Origin: an uncultured Burkholderiales bacterium
GTDB taxonomy: Bacteria > Pseudomonadota > Gammaproteobacteria > Burkholderiales > Burkholderiaceae_C
NCBI GenBank assembly: GCA_903871545.1
Contig: CAIQHG010000092.1
Span: 1 to 37,399, forward strand
Reading direction: 5' to 3'
DNA: 37,399 nucleotides
Positions 8,357 to 16,432 of the stretch are shown here, in pieces. The position numbers and the translations under genes were made by a program. Numbering within the stretch: position 1 is the stretch's first letter; each line of letters begins with the position of its first letter. The notes below the pieces were generated by a model, which saw nothing but the letters and a program-made list of their open reading frames with translations, had not been told where the DNA came from and did not search any database.

Positions 8357-9748
8357 TCAATACACACGGACCACACTACCTGTGATGTCGCTCATTAAAA
8401 TTTCTTGCACTCGTTTGGCAACGTGTACTGGATCGAGTAGGTCTGCCAGATCGTCTGTTTCATTAAAATTTTTGGCACGCATGGGTGTGTCTGTCCTGGA
8501 AGGGGCGATACAGTTGACACGAATCCCCTCGCTCATCCACTCCTCGGACAAAGCCTGGGTTAAATTGCTAACCGCGGATTTTGTAGCCGCATACACAGCA
8601 ATGTTAGGGCGCCCCTTTAAATAAGAGGAGGAGGAAAAAAAGATCAGCATGCCCTTGGACTTCTTTAAATACGGGTACCCATGTCTTGCAACATGAATGG
8701 AGCCCATTAGATTGGTTTGCACCATCTCGTGAGCGGCCATGGGGTCTGAGCCCATCAAAGCGCCTGTGTGCAGTATGCCTGCACAGTTGATGATGAAATC
8801 AATGCCTTTTAAGTTCTCTGGATTATTTTCTTGAACTATTTTGAGAGAAATCTCAGCCAAGGATTTCTTTACTTGCTCAGGATCTCTCACATCGCATCCA
8901 TTTGAGCGCGATAGAGAATAAACAGTTGCGCCGCAATCCAAAAGTTCTTTAACTATGCACTCCCCAATCCCTTGAGAGCCACCAAACACTACCGCCACTT
9001 TGTTGCTGATGTCCTTTAGAGCGGTGGTATTTTTTAAAAGCGCGTCGCTTTTGCGACCCATGCGAAAGACTTCCTCAGCAGTAATCAAATCAAAGGGGAA
9101 CGTAATTTTGATATTTTCCTCGCTCCCCCGAACGGTAAAGATACTTGATCTATCTCCCCAATAATTCAAATAAATAGCGCAATCATCCGTTACTTTTAAT
9201 TCGTTTTGTCTGGGTAAAAAATCTATGAATGCTTTAACGATGCTCTCATACTTAAACCCTTGTGGGGTTTGGCCTCGCTTTATTTTGGAGCGGTCAGGTA
9301 TGGAGACAACCCTGTTATTTTCCACCTGCAGCATGGTGTCTGTTGCATCAATGATGGTATTGACCGCGTCGTAATGATCTAGCGCGGACAGAAGGTTTTG
9401 GATAATTTCACGGCTGAGAAATGGACGAACCCCATCGTGAATCAAAACTTTATCATGGGCTTGGGCGCTGCCTTTTAGGGCGAGCAGTCCCATCCAAGTT
9501 GATTCAGCGCGACTTGTGCCTCCTAGCACCATGAAACGGCATTTAGAATACTTTTGCTTAAACTCTTGCTCCAAGAGCATCACTTGAGGGTTGCTGACGA
9601 TAACGATCTGATCTATAAGGGGACACTCATCAAAGAGTTGCAATGTATGCTCTAGGATGGTTTTGCCGAATACACGGGTTAGCTGCTTGAGCTTCTCGCC
9701 CCCAAAACGACTTCCCTCGCCTGAGGCAAGTATCACAGCGTAGTTCAA
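8357..9748 (-). CDS. Bifunctional ribitol-5-phosphate cytidylyltransferase / SDR reductase (Bcs1/Acs1-like)
   Basis: This is a two-domain fusion of 463 residues. Residues 1-235 form an IspD/TarI-type cytidylyltransferase: LASGEGSRFGG (8-17) for CTP binding, VLIHDGVRPF (101-110) and KRGQTPQGF (158-166). Residues 248-463 form a short-chain dehydrogenase with GGSQGIG (256-262), NCAG (321-324), serines 372-375 and YAATK (Tyr386, Lys390). In Haemophilus influenzae the Acs1/Bcs1 proteins with this fusion reduce D-ribulose 5-phosphate and couple the product to CTP, giving CDP-ribitol for capsule. The same activity is inferred here. The neighbour upstream, 68 bases away in the same orientation, is a polyol-phosphate transferase, which fits. 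A plain IspD role in isoprenoid synthesis is unlikely because of the SDR half. Confidence 0.85.
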   Translation of the reverse strand: MNYAVILASGEGSRFGGEKLKQLTRVFGKTILEHTLQLFDECPLIDQIVIVSNPQVMLLEQEFKQKYSKCRFMVLGGTSRAESTWMGLLALKGSAQAHDKVLIHDGVRPFLSREIIQNLLSALDHYDAVNTIIDATDTMLQVENNRVVSIPDRSKIKRGQTPQGFKYESIVKAFIDFLPRQNELKVTDDCAIYLNYWGDRSSIFTVRGSEENIKITFPFDLITAEEVFRMGRKSDALLKNTTALKDISNKVAVVFGGSQGIGECIVKELLDCGATVYSLSRSNGCDVRDPEQVKKSLAEISLKIVQENNPENLKGIDFIINCAGILHTGALMGSDPMAAHEMVQTNLMGSIHVARHGYPYLKKSKGMLIFFSSSSYLKGRPNIAVYAATKSAVSNLTQALSEEWMSEGIRVNCIAPSRTDTPMRAKNFNETDDLADLLDPVHVAKRVQEILMSDITGSVVRVY

Positions 9749-9816
9749 GTCTTAATTCCTTTTTTTATTTTGCTTGGAGCAGATTGCAGACTGGGTTATA
9801 GATTAAATTTATAAAT

Positions 9817-11007
9817 TTAAACAAGCAACTCAGGCACAAGCCGGGAGAAATAAGAGTTTATCTCCTTGCAAGCGTCCCCAGGCGGCGTGTCAAAGGCTTT
9901 TGCAAGCATTTGGGCGCGGATACCGATAAATTCGTCCCCGCACAGCACGCGCTCAATGGCTTGCTCAATCAGGGGCAGCTCAGTCTCAATGCCAGGAAGT
10001 TGTTGCATGAAGATGTTTTCTTGATCTATTTCATTAATCTTGTCGTTTTTTATAAAAACAATTGGCTTATTGCAGTGCAGGAAGTCTGTGAATATAGAGG
10101 ACTTATTTGTAATCAAAAGATCAACTCTACTGAGGTGGGGGTATATATCGGGCTCACAGGCGATGACCACCGGATTATTAATATTCTCCTCCTGGTAGCG
10201 TTTGTCGTAGGGGTGGGGCTTGATCACCAATTCGACTTTGATGTTTCGTTTAAGAAAAGGCGCCTTAATACGCTCGTAGATAGTTTTGTTCATCCACTGA
10301 GGTGTTTCATCTATAAACGAGTAGGTGGGAGCCCAAAGAATTTTAAAGGAGTTATCTTCTTTGAACACTTGCCCGTACGATCCAATCAACTCATGATCAA
10401 AAGGGGGTCTGGTTAGCACTTCATTTCGCGGCATACCCGCGCGGATTAGTTTTTTAACGCCAAAAAACTCTCTCCACTGCCTGTCCCATATCTTTGCAGG
10501 GCTGAGCATATAGTCGATGCAGGAGGAATCAACCAACTGGGCGACAAACTTTTGATCAGTCATATCGGCAGTGTCGGTTAAGGCCAAATCTAATTTTTTG
10601 GTACCAACTCCGTGCCAAAGCTGCACCTTTTGGGCTCCCGCTAAGGCCGCAGTGTAGGCTGAGAGACGCAAGGATTCATTGGTAGTTATGCTGAAGACGC
10701 AAAGGGGGGCTTTTATAAAATGAGCAATATTGATGCGCGGATCTACGTTTAAATCAAGCGCCGTTAAACCGTTTTGCCTGAGTTGTTGAACAAGACCGGC
10801 GTTAAAGGTGCACCACACGGGTGAGAATCCGTAATTATTCCTGCATGCGTCTAAATATAAATATTTAGAATTGTCGGAGAAATCATGACGCCCAAAAAAA
10901 AGCACCATCGGCACTTTGGGCTTTTTTAGGGATACAGCCTTGAGGTTGGCCTCATACTCCATTTTAGCAAACTGGTTTTTAATCAGTTGTAGTTCTTTAT
11001 CTTCCAT
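9817..11007 (-). CDS. CDP-glycerol/ribitol phosphotransferase family protein (TagB/TagF-like)
   Basis: A 396-residue protein of the PF04464 family, enzymes that transfer glycerol- or ribitol-phosphate from a CDP-linked donor to a glycan. Recognisable segments are VQLWHGVGTKK (family motif WHGxxxKK), AGMPRNE, ILWAPTYSF, ELVIKPHP (KPHP motif) and DLLITNKSSIFTDF. The last matches the conserved D-x-(x)-TDYSS-x-x-x-D-(F) region of TagF. Since its neighbour probably makes CDP-ribitol, ribitol phosphate is the likely donor group. No signal peptide is seen, so it would act at the cytoplasmic face. The frame extends to a TTG at 11016; the ATG at 11007 is preferred. Acceptor and product are unknown, and no other glycan genes lie nearby. 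Confidence 0.85.
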   Translation of the reverse strand: MEDKELQLIKNQFAKMEYEANLKAVSLKKPKVPMVLFFGRHDFSDNSKYLYLDACRNNYGFSPVWCTFNAGLVQQLRQNGLTALDLNVDPRINIAHFIKAPLCVFSITTNESLRLSAYTAALAGAQKVQLWHGVGTKKLDLALTDTADMTDQKFVAQLVDSSCIDYMLSPAKIWDRQWREFFGVKKLIRAGMPRNEVLTRPPFDHELIGSYGQVFKEDNSFKILWAPTYSFIDETPQWMNKTIYERIKAPFLKRNIKVELVIKPHPYDKRYQEENINNPVVIACEPDIYPHLSRVDLLITNKSSIFTDFLHCNKPIVFIKNDKINEIDQENIFMQQLPGIETELPLIEQAIERVLCGDEFIGIRAQMLAKAFDTPPGDACKEINSYFSRLVPELLV

Positions 11008-11427
11008 AGATATCAAAGCGTGTCGAAGTGAAGTAGTTGATCAAGCCGAAAGTCTCATTCTAACGAGTCCCTCAGCGGATATGTAAAGTTAGGTGTTGTG
11101 ATAAGTAATAAATTGATTGAAATGTCGTCCTTCATTTAAACATCTACGAGCAACTCTTAAACTTTTAACCCTTAAATTGGCAAGATTGACCCTATCTCCA
11201 AGATTAAACGGAGTAAAGGAGTTATTGCTCAAACCAAATTAGAGAATCTCCAATCGTCTGCTAGCGTTAAAATTCGTAAAACGGTTGAGATTTTAAATTT
11301 TAATATTTTTCATCGGCTTAATCTGCGGTTCATCTGCATTTCATCTGCATTACATCTGCGTTTCTTCTACGTTTCTTCTGCGTTTAACACTTATGCTAAA
11401 GCACCCCTTCATTTCAATCATCTCTTA
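11008..11427. other. Intergenic spacer between divergent genes, AT-rich
   Basis: This 420-base region separates the leftward transferase gene from the rightward ykgJ-like gene. It should hold promoters for both, but I see no convincing -35/-10 pair. It has AT-rich tracts, for example ttttaaattttaatattttt near 11291-11310, and no ORF with family resemblance. The only clear structure is the 11-bp tandem repeat at 11322-11385. Confidence 0.6.
11322..11385 (+). repeat. 11-bp tandem repeat, about six units
   Basis: Successive units read tctgcggttca, tctgcatttca, tctgcattaca, tctgcgtttct, tctacgtttct, tctgcgttt. The period is exactly 11 bases throughout, close to one helical turn. It ends 42 bases before the start of the ykgJ-like gene, so it occupies the likely promoter or operator region of that gene. 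Confidence 0.8.
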
Positions 11428-12318
11428 ATGCAAACCTCCTTTAATTGCACACAGTGCGGCAAATGTTGCCATGGGCTGCACATTCCTTTAACGCTGAGAG
11501 AGGCGATTGAGTGGATTAGCAGAGGAGATAGAGTCAAAGTTCTGACTGAGGCTATACCCTGGACAGATGACACTCTGCTCACAGATGAGGTGGTGTCAAG
11601 AAAAAAAGCCATTACGCATCAAGGCTTTAGTGGCTCACTTGACATAAGGGTATCGATTACTTTGGTTGGGTATTTTGCGCACGGATGTCCAAATTTAGAC
11701 CTATCTAAGCGTTGCAATATTTATAAGGACAGGCCGCTCAGCTGCAGAATTTATCCCTTTGAACTCAACCCAGCCATTCAACTCAATCCGTCCAATAAAT
11801 TATGTCCACCCGAGGCTTGGGAAGTCCCGCTACCCAAGAGCCCCAAAGCTTCAAAGACACTTCATCAAAGACAGCCAGGTACGCTCGATGCACTGGAGGC
11901 GCTAAATTCATTAGAAAAATCAGGCACATCAGTAGGACTGCATGCGATACCCACAGTGGATTGGCAAACTCGTGAGCACATTACATCCATTCACCTGGCA
12001 AACACCAACGAGATAGCGCAGAAAAATGCACTTTGCGTTTTCTTGGAAATTCAGTCTTGCTCATTATCCAATGATGGATATTTATTTCACCTTGTAGATC
12101 AAAAGCATTTGCTTAACGTTTTAAAGCAAGTCCTCCTTCTGAGTTCAACGCCTATTAAGACAGATCATGAGAGTTCACCTCCCATCAATTGGACTATTTA
12201 TTCTCAAGATGAGCAGACTCTTTTAGATTTAAATTCAATTGGAGCAAATGCCTTATCACCGCTAGATCTAAATATTTCATTTCAAGAATTCAAATCCTTG
12301 TCAGCACCTGAAGCATAA
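11428..12318 (+). CDS. YkgJ-family cysteine-cluster protein (PF03692)
   Basis: The N-terminus carries the family signature CTQCGKCC (Cys7, Cys10, Cys13, Cys14). A second cluster CPNL...CNIYKDRPLSCRIYPF follows near residues 87-114. This is the zinc- or iron-chelating domain PF03692, whose biochemical function is mostly unknown. The 296-residue protein is longer than typical YkgJ proteins. The second half (about 130-296) has no motif I recognise and includes a Lys/Pro/Ser-rich linker. No signal peptide or membrane segment is visible, so it is probably cytoplasmic. ribA follows 171 bases later on the same strand; a common operon is possible but not shown. Confidence 0.8.
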   Translation: MQTSFNCTQCGKCCHGLHIPLTLREAIEWISRGDRVKVLTEAIPWTDDTLLTDEVVSRKKAITHQGFSGSLDIRVSITLVGYFAHGCPNLDLSKRCNIYKDRPLSCRIYPFELNPAIQLNPSNKLCPPEAWEVPLPKSPKASKTLHQRQPGTLDALEALNSLEKSGTSVGLHAIPTVDWQTREHITSIHLANTNEIAQKNALCVFLEIQSCSLSNDGYLFHLVDQKHLLNVLKQVLLLSSTPIKTDHESSPPINWTIYSQDEQTLLDLNSIGANALSPLDLNISFQEFKSLSAPEA

Positions 12319-12489
12319 ATGAGGGCTTCACTTTGTTTTGAATACGAAATACCAACCCCTACTACGTTTGCGCAGAGTATTCTTACTCCACACATTAAGG
12401 GATCAGTTTTTACTAACGCCGGATAATTGCATGGATCTTTTTGAGGCTTAAATGGTTAAAATTTTGAACTTTACCGCGACTGATATCCA

Positions 12490-13098
12490 ATGAATATTAA
12501 ACACGAAGCGAGTTGCTCGCTTCCAACGAGATGGGCTACCTTTGAGTTACACGCATTCACGGATACGTCTGCTGAATCAAACGGGAAAGAGCATCTTGCC
12601 CTTGTTTTGGGCAAGTTCAATCCACAAACGCCTACGCTGGTTCGAATTCATTCCGAGTGTATGACGGGGGACGCCTTATTTAGTCTTAAATGCGACTGCG
12701 GGCTACAACTGGAATCTGCTTTGGAAAAAATTGCCGCCGCTGGGCACGGTATTCTTCTGTACCTACGCCAAGAAGGCAGAGGAATTGGTCTTGTGAACAA
12801 AATCTTGGCCTATGGACTTCAGGAAAAAGGAGCCGATACTGTTCAGGCTAACCGGATGCTAGGCCTTGCAGACGATATGCGCAACTACTCGGTATGTAAA
12901 TCAATGCTTGAGTATTTCAATGTCCATGCAGTCCAACTTTTATCTAACAATCCCGATAAAGTAGCAGCGCTTGAAAAACTAGGTTTTCAAGTGCAAAGAC
13001 TTGATCACAGCGTACGACCCAACCCATTTAACCAAGAATACTTGCAAACCAAAGAACAAAAAATGGGGCATTTAGGTAAACTGGGTCAAGGGGGTTAG
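12490..13098 (+). CDS. ribA: GTP cyclohydrolase II (RibA)
   Basis: RibA opens the imidazole ring of GTP, releasing formate and pyrophosphate, in the first step of riboflavin synthesis. The zinc ligands are Cys57, Cys68 and Cys70 in SECMTGDALFSLKCDCG. The catalytic signature RQEGRGIGL lies at 93-101. The NNPDKVAALEKLGF and C-terminal KMGHLG segments match the enterobacterial enzyme. At 202 residues it is a stand-alone RibA of normal length, not a RibBA fusion. I see no FMN riboswitch in the 171-base leader. It ends before a 10-bp tandem repeat and a convergent marR gene. Confidence 0.96.
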   Translation: MNIKHEASCSLPTRWATFELHAFTDTSAESNGKEHLALVLGKFNPQTPTLVRIHSECMTGDALFSLKCDCGLQLESALEKIAAAGHGILLYLRQEGRGIGLVNKILAYGLQEKGADTVQANRMLGLADDMRNYSVCKSMLEYFNVHAVQLLSNNPDKVAALEKLGFQVQRLDHSVRPNPFNQEYLQTKEQKMGHLGKLGQGG

Positions 13099-13146
13099 AG
13101 AATCTGTCTCTGAACACTCAGTAATAGAAACTGCTTTAGCTAATTA

Positions 13147-13185
13147 GTTCAGTTTGGTTCAGTTTGGTTCAGTTTGGTTCAGTTT
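13147..13185 (+). repeat. 10-bp tandem repeat between convergent genes
   Basis: The unit agtttggttc occurs three times in exact register (13151-13180). It is preceded by gttc and followed by agttt, making nearly four units. The array lies in the short spacer between the 3' ends of ribA and the convergent marR gene. Its A/T-rich flanks do not form a hairpin, so it is not an obvious terminator. Confidence 0.85.
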
Positions 13186-13189
13186 ATTT

Positions 13190-13621
13190 TTATTTATAGA
13201 TTTTTTTTAATAACCCAAGCATCACCTTAATTTCTTTTTGCGTTAATTTAGATGCCACAGTCATCTCAGAGTCCACCACAACCTTCTCTGCTTTTTTCAT
13301 CAACTCCCGTCCCTTTGAGCTAAGAGTAAGCCTAATCACGCGTTTATCGGTAGGATGGACTTTTCGCAGAATCAAAGATTTCTCTTCAAGTTCTTTTATA
13401 AAAAGAACGATGTTAGAGGGTTTTATATTTAGTTCATGACACAGCTGTACCGCTGTGGCACCTGGATTATGACCAATCAACGACAAAACCGAAAATTCAA
13501 CAGGGCGTAGGTCAAATACCTCCATCTTCTGTGTAAATCCACCAATCATGGACAAAGCAGCTCGCCGAGTGTTGTACCCAATTAAGGATTCAAGGTAACT
13601 GGTATCAATTGTCTCTATCAT
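13190..13621 (-). CDS. MarR-family transcriptional regulator
   Basis: A winged-helix MarR regulator. The helix-turn-helix segment reads GATAVQLCHELNIKPSNIVLFIKEL, split here as GATAVQLCHELNIK and PSNIVLFIKEL, and the wing carries HPTDKRVIRLTLSSKG with the family DxR motif. From the ATG at 13621 it has 143 residues, a normal MarR length. The frame runs on to a TTG at 13708, right after the SDR stop, so translation from there by coupling is possible; neither start has a good Shine-Dalgarno. It is the last gene of the minus-strand catabolic arm. By analogy with CouR and PhdR, MarR proteins that control hydroxycinnamate catabolism and respond to the CoA thioester, it is the probable regulator. 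The site at 17259-17277 is the likely operator. Confidence 0.88.
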   Translation of the reverse strand: MIETIDTSYLESLIGYNTRRAALSMIGGFTQKMEVFDLRPVEFSVLSLIGHNPGATAVQLCHELNIKPSNIVLFIKELEEKSLILRKVHPTDKRVIRLTLSSKGRELMKKAEKVVVDSEMTVASKLTQKEIKVMLGLLKKIYK

Positions 13622-13710
13622 GCTATTAGGGAGTATTAAGGAGCGTACTTTTTGCGTAATTTCTTTGTAATTTCTTTGCGATCTTTTTGTACATTTAGGA
13701 AGATTCAAAC

Positions 13711-14475
13711 TCAGCGCGGCGCCATCCTCAGGGCTCCGTCAAGTCTAATCACCTCCCCGTTCAAGTGGTCGTTGGTGACGATATGGCAAAGCAGTTGTGC
13801 AAACTCAAGTGGTTTCCCAAGTCTTGATGGGAAAGGGATTGAGGCGGCCAAAGACTGTTGAACTGGCTCGGGTAGAGTTTTCATCAAAGGCGTTGCAAAT
13901 AAACCGGGCGCTACAGTGCAGACCCTTATCCCGTGCTGCGCCAGATCACGAGCCATGGGTAGCGTCATACTCACCAACCCCCCTTTTGACGCGCTGTAGG
14001 CCTGCTGCCCAACTTGACCATCAAAAGCCGCAACAGAGGCCGTAAAGATCATGACTCCTCTTTGCCCGTCCAAGCCGGGACTGAGTTTCACGCACTCTGC
14101 GGCGAACAAACGGCTTATATTGTAGGCGCCTATCAAATTAACATTGATGACCTTTACAAAGTCCTCTAAGGGCGCGGGACTACCGTCTTTGCCAACCAGT
14201 CGCTTTGCTGTGCCAATTCCCGCTACGTTCATCAACAAACGAGCTGGGCCATGGACTGCGCCCGCCTTAGCTAATGCCTTTTGAACAGATTCGGTTTGAG
14301 TGATATCACAGTGACAAGCAACACCGCCAATGTCTGCAGCTACTTGTTCAGCCAAGGCCATATTAATATCAAATACACCTACCTTTGCACCTAACCTACT
14401 AAGCTCCCTTGCTGTCGCCTCACCAAGCCCAGATGCTGCTCCAGTCACAATGGCGACTTGTCCTTTTATATCCAT
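13711..14475 (-). CDS. SDR-family 3-hydroxyacyl-CoA dehydrogenase (HSD10-like)
   Basis: A classical short-chain dehydrogenase with TGAASGLG (11-18), Asp36 at the end of beta-2 (suggesting NAD preference), NVAG (83-86) and catalytic Ser147, Tyr160 and Lys164 (YSASK). It most resembles type II 3-hydroxyacyl-CoA dehydrogenases (17-beta-HSD10 group), for example in the stretches CDITQ and RVCTVAPGLFATPL. In the pathway it would oxidise the 3-hydroxy-3-arylpropanoyl-CoA made by the hydratase to the beta-ketoacyl-CoA, the CouN/PhdB role. The ATG at 14475 is preceded by AAGGGAG at a good distance and is chosen over the TTG at 14478. The CoA-ligase gene ends 32 bases upstream, so they are probably co-transcribed. 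Confidence 0.9.
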   Translation of the reverse strand: MDIKGQVAIVTGAASGLGEATARELSRLGAKVGVFDINMALAEQVAADIGGVACHCDITQTESVQKALAKAGAVHGPARLLMNVAGIGTAKRLVGKDGSPAPLEDFVKVINVNLIGAYNISRLFAAECVKLSPGLDGQRGVMIFTASVAAFDGQVGQQAYSASKGGLVSMTLPMARDLAQHGIRVCTVAPGLFATPLMKTLPEPVQQSLAASIPFPSRLGKPLEFAQLLCHIVTNDHLNGEVIRLDGALRMAPR

Positions 14476-14507
14476 CAAAAACTCCCTTGGAAGACACTAT
14501 CCCCTGA

Positions 14508-16361
14508 TTACTGGGGTTTCAAAATATTTTGCAAAGTATCCTTGTGCAACCCTTGAACAAGGGGATCCCTGTGCTTTAAAACAGCTCTCTGATTAATAGA
14601 GCCTTTATCGGTGATTTCACCCTTATCTATGGAGGGGGGGTCACTCAATAAAAGCAGTCTTGAAATTCGGTTTGCGCTTCCCGTCGCATGAGCAGCTAGA
14701 TCATTTAAAACGCCTTGAAAATAATCCATTACTTTTTTAGTAGCTAAGACCTCTGCCAAACTTGATTGATGATCTAGTTCACCTAAAACACGAATAACGG
14801 GCGTTGTAAAAACCATCGCACCCACTTCCTTTTGGTCTAAACCAGTGATGACCACATCTTGGATATAGGGGGCACCGGCGGCGATGATCTTTGCGCGCAG
14901 GGGCCCAACACTCACAAAGGTGCCGGTTGCAAGTTTGAAATCCTCGGCGATGCGACCGTCAAACTTTAGCCCTAAATGGATGTTGTTTTCATCAATCCAT
15001 TTAACAGCGTCCCCGGTTGAGAAAAATCCCTCCGCGTCAAAATGCTTCTCAGTCTCCTGGGGGTCCCGCCAATAGCCAGGCGTCACATTTGGACCTTTGT
15101 AGCGAATTTCTATTTTGTCCGCATCTTTGATTAACTTGATCTCCATGCCGGGTGCAGGAACACCGATGTCGGCTGTTTTAGCATGCGGACTCGTTACGAA
15201 TAAAGCAAATGGGCCAGACTCTGTCATACCCAGCCCAGTAGTCATCGCTATTCGTTCGCCAATTTCTTTTACTTGACTTTCGTACAAACTATCCCATATG
15301 GGCTGGGCAAGAGATGCACCCGCATAAAAAAACATTCTGACCTTGCTCAGTAAAGATTGCCTCAAAAGGGGGTCTGATTTCATAGCGTTTGCGATAAGCT
15401 CAAATCCGGTTGGTACGTTAAAGTAAACCGTAGGGGAGAGCTCTCGCAAATTTCTGATGGTCTCCCCAATTAAAGAGGAGGTAGGTTTGCCGTCATCGAT
15501 ATACATTGTCCCGCCGTTGTATATCACCAGCCCAAAATTATGGTTACCTCCAAATGTATGATTCCAAGGCAACCAATCAACCAAAACGGGAGAGTGATCG
15601 TTAAGCAAAGGCATAGATTGACGCATTTGTTGTTGGTTAGAGCACCACATCAAATTGGTGTTTATCACTGCCTTGGGCAGTTTGGTTGAGCCTGAGGTGA
15701 ACAAAAACTTCACAACCGTTTGTGGGCCAGTAGCCTGATAGTGCTGATCAACTTCTTGGGTAATGGGAGTAGTTAATAGCTCGTTAAAGCTTGAGTTTTT
15801 ATAACCTAATATGGACCCTGTGGTCAGTACAAGCTCAACATCCAAGGGAACAGTGCGGGTGATGGCCTTTTCAAATATGTCCTTTGACGCTGCAAACACC
15901 AAACCCGGCGTTAAGGTTTTGATGATGTGCCGCAATTTATCAAAATCTTGACTAATTGTTGAATAGGCGGGGGAGGCGGAACAAAAGGGAATACCCGCAG
16001 TCATGCAACCCAAGGCAAGTAGGGCGTGCTCTAAGTCGTTCTCAGACAATATGAGTACAGGCCTCTCAGCGCTTAAACCCCGGTTGATCAGTCCTTGTGC
16101 AATATGCCTAGCAGCCTCTTGTGCCTGGGAGAAGGTGACGTGTCGCCAGTCTGTTAAGGCGCCGTCCGCGTTTTTTGCACGTCTTGCAAAAAGAGTCTTA
16201 TTAGGGGTTTTTTGAGCCCAGTAAATCAGCCGATCGATCAACCGATTGGCAAAGGGCTCAAGGGGAACTTCGGCCTTTACATACTGAGTCCCTTGATCGT
16301 CCTCTTTAAGCACCACTCGCGTTACGCCAAATTTTATATCTCGAAATTTAACATCACTCAT
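14508..16361 (-). CDS. Feruloyl-CoA synthetase-like aryl-CoA ligase
   Basis: An ATP-dependent acid:CoA ligase of the ANL superfamily, 617 residues, the length of feruloyl-CoA synthetases. The adenylation P-loop reads FTSGSTKLPKAVI (221-233); a Lys replaces the usual Gly after GST. Further motifs are LPWNHTFGGNHNFG, MTTGLGMTESGP and the hinge region YWRDPQETEKHFDAEGFFSTGD. The expected reaction is hydroxycinnamate + ATP + CoA to hydroxycinnamoyl-CoA + AMP + PPi. It sits between an enoyl-CoA hydratase and an SDR in one minus-strand operon, as in Cou/Phd clusters. Exact substrate (p-coumarate, ferulate, caffeate, or a 3,5-dihydroxy analogue) cannot be told from sequence. The C-run at 14634-14640 is in its 3' region. 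Confidence 0.9.
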   Translation of the reverse strand: MSDVKFRDIKFGVTRVVLKEDDQGTQYVKAEVPLEPFANRLIDRLIYWAQKTPNKTLFARRAKNADGALTDWRHVTFSQAQEAARHIAQGLINRGLSAERPVLILSENDLEHALLALGCMTAGIPFCSASPAYSTISQDFDKLRHIIKTLTPGLVFAASKDIFEKAITRTVPLDVELVLTTGSILGYKNSSFNELLTTPITQEVDQHYQATGPQTVVKFLFTSGSTKLPKAVINTNLMWCSNQQQMRQSMPLLNDHSPVLVDWLPWNHTFGGNHNFGLVIYNGGTMYIDDGKPTSSLIGETIRNLRELSPTVYFNVPTGFELIANAMKSDPLLRQSLLSKVRMFFYAGASLAQPIWDSLYESQVKEIGERIAMTTGLGMTESGPFALFVTSPHAKTADIGVPAPGMEIKLIKDADKIEIRYKGPNVTPGYWRDPQETEKHFDAEGFFSTGDAVKWIDENNIHLGLKFDGRIAEDFKLATGTFVSVGPLRAKIIAAGAPYIQDVVITGLDQKEVGAMVFTTPVIRVLGELDHQSSLAEVLATKKVMDYFQGVLNDLAAHATGSANRISRLLLLSDPPSIDKGEITDKGSINQRAVLKHRDPLVQGLHKDTLQNILKPQ

Positions 16362-16432
16362 ACAATTTCCCTTAGGCTATCTCTTTTGTCCGTTTTTTAG
16401 TTGATACACGGTCATGGCCATTAACGCCCTGC

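Noticed and set aside
8357..9748. IspD for isoprenoid synthesis
   Set aside because: The cytidylyltransferase half is fused to an SDR reductase and lies next to a polyol-phosphate transferase, which fits CDP-ribitol synthesis better than the methylerythritol pathway.
9910..10416. 168-residue plus-strand ORF
   Set aside because: It is antisense to the TagB/TagF-like gene, whose protein has clear family motifs.
12319..12489. FMN riboswitch before ribA
   Set aside because: None of the conserved RFN-element blocks can be found in the 171-base leader.
13190..13708. MarR start at the TTG at 13708
   Set aside because: The added 29 residues are basic and unlike MarR N-termini, and the ATG at 13621 gives the usual length. 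Coupled translation from the TTG remains possible.
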